64,000 nt of DNA, taken from contig JAHJPX010000003.1 of assembly GCA_018819515.1 (NCBI GenBank), positions 151,282 through 215,281 on the forward strand. The letters run 5' to 3'. The position numbers and the translations under genes were made by a program. A model generated the notes under the pieces. That model worked only from the letters and a program-made list of their open reading frames with translations. It was not told where the DNA came from and ran no database searches. Below, piece after piece: positions 59,523-64,000 of this stretch. Numbering within the stretch: the first letter of the stretch is position 1; each line of letters opens with the position of its first letter. The DNA comes from Gammaproteobacteria bacterium (GTDB lineage Bacteria > Pseudomonadota > Gammaproteobacteria > Burkholderiales > Rhodocyclaceae).

Positions 59523-60392
59523 CTAGCGCCGCGGCAGCCGTTTCGTCGCGGCGCGCTTGAGCTTGCGCAGGAATTCCGGGTAGTCGAGGCCGTGGCGGCG
59601 TTGCAGGCCAAGCGCGGTTTTTTCCAGCAGGCTCCAGTGCGGCGGGAAAGCGGGATCGGCGGAGGCGAAGGCGATGTGGTTGTCGTCGCCGCTGACGCGG
59701 ACGAGGACGACGCGCTCCTCGAAGGCGTCGCGCAGCATGGCGAGGTGGGGCCGCCAGTTGTCTTCGGCGCCGGCGAGGTTGGCGACCAGCAGGCCGTTGG
59801 GGCGCAGGCGGCGGCGCGCGGCCTCGAAGAACGCCGGGTTGCTCAGCGTGGGGGCGATGCCATTGCGGTCGAAAGCATCGAGCAGCAGCACGTCGGTGTC
59901 GGCCTGGGCGGTCGGCAGGAACTCGGCGGCATCGGCCTGGACGATGGCGAGGCGCTCGTCGGGCGTGACGCTGAATTGTTCGCTCATGGCGATGATGGTC
60001 GGATCGATCTCGATGGCGGTGATGCGGGCGCGCGGCAGGTGGCGGTGGCAGAACTTGGCCAGCGAGCCGCCGCCGAGGCCGACCAGCAGGATGCGCTTCG
60101 GGTTCGGGTGGAAGAGCAGGAAGGCCATCATCTTGCGTGTGTAGGCGAGTTCGAGCCGCTGCGGGTCCTTCACTCGCATCTCGCTTTGCAGGTAGCGCAG
60201 GGTGAAGTAGAGCCGGCGCACGCGGCCGTCGTCGAGGATGAACGGCTTGGCGTAGCGGCCGGCGATGATGTCGTCACGCAATTGGCCGGCATCGCTGCCG
60301 GCCGGTTCGATCACGCGGATGGTACCTTCTTCGCTGAGGATGCCGGCGGGGAGTTCCAGCCAGCCGGATGGGGTTGCGGCCGTTTGATTCAT
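59523..60392 (-). CDS. Spermidine-synthase-like protein
   Basis: 289 residues from the ATG at 60392. Spermine/spermidine synthase fold: LYFTLRYLQSEMRVKDPQRLELAYTRKMMAF, ILLVGLGGGSLAKFCHRHLP (SAM-binding), ITAIEIDPTIIAMSEQF, VQADAAEFL, LLLDAFDRNGIAPTLSN. Residues of a classical polyamine pocket are only partly evident, so it may be a related methyl- or aminopropyltransferase of unknown substrate. Convergent with the NTase gene. Confidence 0.85.
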   Translation of the reverse strand: MNQTAATPSGWLELPAGILSEEGTIRVIEPAGSDAGQLRDDIIAGRYAKPFILDDGRVRRLYFTLRYLQSEMRVKDPQRLELAYTRKMMAFLLFHPNPKRILLVGLGGGSLAKFCHRHLPRARITAIEIDPTIIAMSEQFSVTPDERLAIVQADAAEFLPTAQADTDVLLLDAFDRNGIAPTLSNPAFFEAARRRLRPNGLLVANLAGAEDNWRPHLAMLRDAFEERVVLVRVSGDDNHIAFASADPAFPPHWSLLEKTALGLQRRHGLDYPEFLRKLKRAATKRLPRR

Positions 60393-60419
60393 GTCCCGAG
60401 GATACAGCGAACCGCCACG

Positions 60420-60443
60420 AGGCGCGCCGCCACGGCTGACTTT
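60420..60443 (-). repeat. Dispersed 24-bp repeat, copy 19
   Basis: Minus-strand AAAGTCAGCCGTGGCG, GC, GCGCCT, between the spermidine-synthase-like gene and the Crp/Fnr fragment. Confidence 0.88.
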
Positions 60444-60456
60444 GATTGCCGTCGGG

Positions 60457-60933
60457 CTAGCGCATGATCCGCTCATAGGTCGCCTTGTCGGCCTCGTAGC
60501 AGCCGCAGGCCGCGGCGATCAGGCCGTCGCGATCGAGCACCGTGATGTTGCCGCGGGTGTAGCTGATCAACTGGCGGCTTTGCAGTGCGGTGGCCGCCTT
60601 GGTGACGCCGACGCGGCGCACGCCCAGCATGTAGGCGAGGAACTCGTGCGTCACATGGAACTGGTTCGAGTGCGCCCGATCCTCGGTCATCAGCAGCCAG
60701 CGGGCCAGGCGCGTTTCCACGACATGGAAGCGCGTACAGGCGGCTGTCTGCGCCAGCTGGCTCAGAAAGACGTACAGGTAACGCTTCAGTATGCGTTGCA
60801 GGGCGGAACTCTGTTCCAGCTCGCGGCGAAAACGTGTTGCGTCCATACATAGCGCCGAGCCTTCGCCCTGCACCAAGGCTTGCAAGGGCGAAGCATCGAC
60901 ACCGAGAACGCGACATGGAAGCCACGAGCGCAA
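60457..60933 (-). pseudogene. Crp/Fnr-family regulator, 5'-truncated
   Basis: The readable frame covers ~155 residues: the end of the cNMP-binding beta barrel (SPLQALVQGEGSALCMDATRFRREL), dimerisation helix (ILKRYLYVFLSQLAQTA) and winged-helix DNA-binding domain (LTHEF-type VTHEFLAYMLGVRRVGVTKAATALQ). Family members are ~230 residues; the first ~80 are missing, no ATG fits and only a TTG begins the frame. The lost 5' part coincides with the start of the adjacent globin copy (60915), read the opposite way. Probably truncated by rearrangement, possibly still making a DNA-binding fragment. Confidence 0.75.
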
Positions 60934-61340
60934 CGGTCACTCCCTACGAACGCATCGGCGGCGAAGCTGCCATCCGCACGTTGGTCGACCGGTTCTATCA
61001 ACTGATGGACGAACTGCCCGAGGCCTATACCGCGCGCTAGATTCATCCAAAGGACCTGACCGAAGCGGGCAACAAGTTCGTCGCCTTCCTCTCCGGCTGC
61101 CTGGGCGGCCCGCAGCTCTACGTGGAGAAGTACGGCCAGCCCATGCTCAGGCGGCGCCACATGCCCTTCGCCATCGGCCCGGAAGAGTGCGACCAGTGGC
61201 TCATGTGCATGCGGATGGCGCTGGACGAGGTGGTGGCGGATGTCGAACTGCGCGAAGCGCTGTATGGCCACTTTGCCCATCTCGGCGAGTTCGTCCGCAA
61301 CCAGGGCGACAACATCCAGGCCTGCGGCTGCGGGCACTGA
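60915..61340 (+). pseudogene. Truncated hemoglobin (group II), copy 1, amber-interrupted
   Basis: ATG at 60915. The frame is homologous along its length to the intact copy at 62472-62906 (same MEAT start, same NIQACGCGH end) but has an in-frame TAG at 61038-61040 where copy 2 has AAG (Lys45). Downstream of it the frame reads on cleanly for a further 99 codons to TGA at 61338. No frameshift is seen. It keeps the proximal His region RRRHMPFAIG. A recent nonsense mutation or a sequencing error is most likely; the protein would end after ~41 residues. Confidence 0.85.
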
Positions 61341-61346
61341 CGGGCT

Positions 61347-61580
61347 TCAGTGGCGCGAGACGGGCTGGTCGAGGACGCCTTCATAGGAATCGATGAAGTC
61401 CTCGAATTCCTCCTGGTCGTGCTCGTGGGTGAGGAAGTGGTGGAATTCGCCGCGCATGCGATCGGCGGTCGCCCCGCGCAGCAATCCCACGCGGCCATTG
61501 CGCTTGTCGAGAATCTCCAGGGCATCGAGGCCCGGATACTCGATCACGTAGAGCTGCGGATTGTTGAACAGGATATTCAT
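61347..61580 (-). CDS. DUF3567-domain protein
   Basis: 77 residues. MNILFNNPQLYVIEYPG, LEILDKR, FHHFLTHEHDQEEFEDFIDSY fit the DUF3567 family of small betaproteobacterial proteins. Function unknown. It converges with the globin pseudogene. Confidence 0.85.
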   Translation of the reverse strand: MNILFNNPQLYVIEYPGLDALEILDKRNGRVGLLRGATADRMRGEFHHFLTHEHDQEEFEDFIDSYEGVLDQPVSRH

Positions 61581-61639
61581 GGCGGTACCTCACTGGTCGG
61601 CTGTCACATAAATGCTGCCGAAATCGCCGGATTCAAGCC

Positions 61640-62269
61640 CTAACCGAGAACGGGAAACAGGCTGCGCAGTCCGGTCGCCATCATTTCCACTGCAATGGCG
61701 GCGAGGATGAAGCCGCCGATGCGTTCGACCAGATCCAGCGTGGACTTGCTGATTTCCCGCTCCGCCCGACTGGCCGCGCGAAAGATGATCCAGCATGAAA
61801 GGCCGACGACGATGATAGGCAGCACTACCGACGCCAGCTCGGCGCTGGTGTGCCAGGCGCTGTTGGCCATGACGTAGCTGAAGGCCGCCGGACCCGCCAG
61901 CAGCGGCACGGCAAGCGGCACGACGGAAGCCTTGCCGACCGCGTGGTCCTCGGGCGAGGACGACATGCCCTTGAACGAGGTTTCCTTGCCCAGCACCATG
62001 GCGATGGCCAGCAGCAAGACGATCACGCCGCCGCCAACCTGCATCGCGCCCATCGAAATGCCGAGCAGCGACAGCAGTGGCATGCCCAGAAAAGTCGCCA
62101 CCAGCAGCGCGACCGTGACGCCCACCGCGATGGTGCGGGCAAAGCGCATCTTGCCAGCCTGGTCGAGTTCCACGGTTGCCGCGAGGAAGATGGGAATCAT
62201 CGCAACCGGTTCCACTACCGCGAACAGGGTGATGGTCTTCTTGAGGGTGAGGGCGGCGATGGCAAGCAT
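61640..62269 (-). CDS. MarC-family integral membrane protein
   Basis: 209 residues with six predicted transmembrane helices (for example ITLFAVVEPVAMIPIFLAA, IAVGVTVALLVATFLGM, AMQVGGGVIVLLLAIAMVLG, LASVVLPIIVVGLSCWIIF, IGGFILAAIAVEMMATGL). The N-terminal VEPVAMIPIFLA and central SVVPLAVPLLAGPAAFSYVM stretches fit MarC/UPF0056. Function unproven; transport of small molecules has been suggested. Confidence 0.88.
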   Translation of the reverse strand: MLAIAALTLKKTITLFAVVEPVAMIPIFLAATVELDQAGKMRFARTIAVGVTVALLVATFLGMPLLSLLGISMGAMQVGGGVIVLLLAIAMVLGKETSFKGMSSSPEDHAVGKASVVPLAVPLLAGPAAFSYVMANSAWHTSAELASVVLPIIVVGLSCWIIFRAASRAEREISKSTLDLVERIGGFILAAIAVEMMATGLRSLFPVLG

Positions 62270-62471
62270 GGGTTAGAGCCTAGCGCACAAAACGATAGCG
62301 TGGGAGGTTGTCATTCGTGGCAGCGCATGCGCCAACAATGGCATGCCGCCCGTTCCGGAAGCCGTTGAATTGCCCGTCAAAGGCCTGTACGGCGACCATT
62401 TGGAGTCCGGCATGCATGTTGCTGTTGCCAGGAACCTTGGGCGAACGCCCGCATCGATACCGGGAAAACAC

Positions 62472-62906
62472 ATGGAAGCCACGCAAACCCCGCAAACCAC
62501 CGTGACGCCCTACGAACGCATTGGCGGCGAAGACGCCATCCGCAAACTCGTCGATCGCTTCTATCAGTTGATGGACGAGCTGCCGGAGGCCTACGCTACG
62601 CGAAAGATTCATCCGAAAGACCTGACCGAAGCCGGCAACAAGTTTGTCGCCTTTCTCTCCGGCTGGCTGGGCGGCCCGCAGCTTTATGTGGAGAAATACG
62701 GTGCGCCCATGCTGCGGCGGCGCCACATGCCATTCGCCATCGGCCCGGAAGAGCGCGACCAGTGGCTGATGTGCATGCGGCTGGCGCTGGACGAACTGGT
62801 GGCGGATATCGAACTGCGCGAGGCCTTGTATACTCACTTCACGAAGCTTGGCGAATTCGTGCGCAATCAGGGCGGAAACATTCAAGCCTGCGGCTGCGGC
62901 CACTGA
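62472..62906 (+). CDS. Group II truncated hemoglobin
   Basis: 144 residues, ATG at 62472. Two-over-two globin: TPYERIGGEDAIRKLVDRFYQLMDELP (B helix, B10 Tyr31), HMPFAIGPEERDQWLMCM with proximal His85 and Trp98 (G8), the trHbO marker. C-terminal CGCG tail. Binds O2/NO; roles range from NO detoxification to oxidative stress. It is the intact partner of the interrupted copy at 60915 and shares similarity with it ~40 bp upstream of the ATG, so the pair is a recent duplication flanking DUF3567 and marC. Confidence 0.92.
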   Translation: MEATQTPQTTVTPYERIGGEDAIRKLVDRFYQLMDELPEAYATRKIHPKDLTEAGNKFVAFLSGWLGGPQLYVEKYGAPMLRRRHMPFAIGPEERDQWLMCMRLALDELVADIELREALYTHFTKLGEFVRNQGGNIQACGCGH

Positions 62907-63308
62907 TCTTCACGCTTCTCCGACGGATGGGGCGTAACAGCCCTAATGCTACGCATTGCCATTCCGGCCGGCCGCCGCCTTGTCTTCGCTACCGCTCGGT
63001 CCGCCGCAATGGGGGTGTTGTTGTCAGCGCCGGGGTGATATCCTCGGGCTCGATCGAAACGTGTCGGGCTCCTTGTTCGGCGCGCAATGGCTTGCCGCAC
63101 GTCAATGGTTCGATCGGAACCGTCATAATCGGCCCCTAGTCTTTACCGGCGTGGAAAAGGAAATGGACCGGATGCGGTTCACGAGTGTCTCCCATGTTCG
63201 TTCGCGAGGTCTTGACCGTCGGGTCGGGCAGGTCGGCGGTCGCATAGGGCGGGTGAGCATCCCGTTTTGCGCTGGCAGCAGCGCCCGGGCAGCGACAGCG
63301 GAGCATCC
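62907..63308. other. Gene-free interval
   Basis: About 400 bp between the globin and the TonB-like gene. I see no frame with a ribosome site, no hairpin terminator and no repeat. It presumably holds the promoter of the TonB-like gene. Confidence 0.5.
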
Positions 63309-64000
63309 TTGGATTCCCTAGATTCCGACACTACGCCGCCGGCTCACGAGCCGGAGTCGGCGCCATTGCTGGAAGTCGCCGACGGTGGCCAGGAAGCGAG
63401 CCAAAGCATGAGCGTCGATGATTCCGACACTACGCCGCCGCCATCCGAGCCGGAGTCTGTGGGATCTCCGGAAGCCGCCGATGGCGGCCGGGGGTTTATC
63501 CAACGCATGAGCGCGGAAGACAGGCGGCTGGCGCTCGCGTTCCTGATCTCCCTGCTGGTTCACACGCTGCTGCTGAGCTTGACCTTCGGTGACCAGGAAT
63601 TCGGTCTTCCGGGCTTCGGCCTCTTCTGGCGTGAACGACCGGTCGAGCCGCCCAATCTGCTCGTCGAGCTCATGCCGGCGCAGGCCTTGGCCGCCGCGGC
63701 ATCGCCGGACACGTCGGTCAAGGCAGCGTTGCCGCGGGCAGCGATCGTGCCCAAGCCCAAAGTCAAGCCCAAGCCCAAGTCGAAGCCGAAGCCAAAACCC
63801 AAGGCAAAGCCGAAACTGAAACCCGAGCCGATACCCGAGCCGATACCCGAGCCGAAGCCCGAGCCGATACCCGAGCCGATACCCGAGCCGATACCTGAGC
63901 CGATACCTGAGCCGATACCTGAGCCGATACCTGAGCCGATACCTGAGCCGATACCTGAGCCGAAGCCGGAGCCGATACCTGAGCCGATACCTGAGCCGAT
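63309..64000 (+). CDS. TonB-like protein with Pro-rich PEPI repeats (incomplete)
   Basis: Open to the window edge. The start is a TTG at 63309 (GGAG 6 bases upstream), or the ATG at 63408. N-terminal acidic region contains two imperfect 33-residue repeats (beginning DSDTTPP, 63321-63419 and 63420-63518). A transmembrane helix follows (LALAFLISLLVHTLLLSL), then WRERPVEPPNLLVELMPAQ and a Lys/Pro-rich linker passing into PEPI repeats. This layout (membrane anchor plus long rigid Pro linker) is that of TonB/energy-transducing proteins; the C-terminal domain that would prove it is outside the window. Confidence 0.65.
   Translation, partial: MDSLDSDTTPPAHEPESAPLLEVADGGQEASQSMSVDDSDTTPPPSEPESVGSPEAADGGRGFIQRMSAEDRRLALAFLISLLVHTLLLSLTFGDQEFGLPGFGLFWRERPVEPPNLLVELMPAQALAAAASPDTSVKAALPRAAIVPKPKVKPKPKSKPKPKPKAKPKLKPEPIPEPIPEPKPEPIPEPIPEPIPEPIPEPIPEPIPEPIPEPIPEPKPEPIPEPIPEP
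63321..63518 (+). repeat. Tandem 99-bp imperfect duplication
   Basis: Two consecutive 99-bp units (63321-63419, 63420-63518) begin GATTCCGACACTACGCCGCC and end CATGAGCG... each encoding 33 residues in the acidic N-terminal region of the TonB-like protein. Confidence 0.8.
63822..64000 (+). repeat. 12-bp minisatellite encoding PEPI
   Basis: Tandem CCCGAGCCGATA units change to CCTGAGCCGATA from about 63890. Two units carry AAG (Lys) for ATA. The array runs past the window end. Confidence 0.95.

Noticed and set aside
62907..63308. Possible short genes in the gap before the TonB-like gene.
   Set aside because: No ribosome site, no family signal, and the frames differ in composition from real genes here.

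Overview
The window looks like a chromosomal segment of a high-GC, nitrogen-fixing, polyhydroxyalkanoate-storing betaproteobacterium. Rhodocyclales is my best guess (Accumulibacter, Dechloromonas, Propionivibrio or Azoarcus-like), inferred from the mix of nif genes, class I PhaC with tandem PhaB and PhaR, a DUF3567 protein, and the rluD/bamD/pgeF arrangement. No ribosomal RNA, phage, IS transposase or CRISPR array is visible.

Layout. 1-7.1 kb: accessory DNA with a VanZ-like fragment, an EAL/HDOD signalling protein, an ankyrin lipoprotein, a broken TetR gene, an OsmC protein, an exported TsaA/TrmO-fold protein and a low-GC membrane-protein gene. 7.2-15.4 kb: nitrogen fixation. One sigma-54/NifA promoter drives nifN-nifX-rseC-DUF269-CCE_0567-fdxB-[2Fe-2S] ferredoxin-unknown, and a second drives nifUS. 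A V4R sensor/histidine kinase pair lies between them on the other strand. 15.5-25.2 kb: housekeeping (tRNA-Leu, rnr, rlmB, bamD/rluD divergent pair, pgeF) with a hydrolase, a DUF937 protein, an HD-GYP protein and a ZIP transporter. 25.2-32.8 kb: phaC, phaB, phaB, phaR, then rimO, a patatin and an FAD oxidase. 32.8-40.6 kb: tRNA-Ala and tRNA-Glu, a B12-type radical SAM protein, a PAS/GGDEF protein, alanine dehydrogenase. 40.6-43.8 kb: an AT-richer surface-polysaccharide patch (rfbC, GT2, Gfo/Idh). 43.9-52.1 kb: alcohol dehydrogenase, cytochrome c/DUF411, TfoX-N, hemerythrin, half of an MreB, HslR, GGDEF, hydrolase, dodecin, bactofilin fusion. 52.2-58.4 kb: a dienoyl-CoA reductase-type enzyme, an LRR protein and the gnd-zwf-pgl oxidative pentose phosphate operon. 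58.4-64 kb: an NTase-fold protein, a spermidine-synthase-like protein, a truncated Crp/Fnr gene, two truncated-globin copies (one killed by an amber codon), DUF3567, MarC, and the start of a TonB-like protein with a 12-bp minisatellite.

The most notable pattern not explained by genes is a dispersed 24-bp repeat: AAAGTCAGCCGTGGCG, two variable bases, then ACGCCG. I count 19 copies in both orientations, 11 between genes and 8 inside or at the edge of genes (rseC, rnr, the rluD/pgeF junction, pgeF, rimO, a radical SAM gene, a fadH-like gene, pgl). Most coding copies use one reading frame per orientation. Two copies sit at the end of a longer 93-bp repeat. It could be a REP/MITE-type palindrome, an uptake-type sequence or a protein-binding site; the window alone cannot decide. 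The functional logic elsewhere is conventional: nitrogenase cofactor and Fe-S assembly with dedicated ferredoxins, carbon storage as PHA, NADPH from the pentose phosphate operon, and several c-di-GMP proteins.
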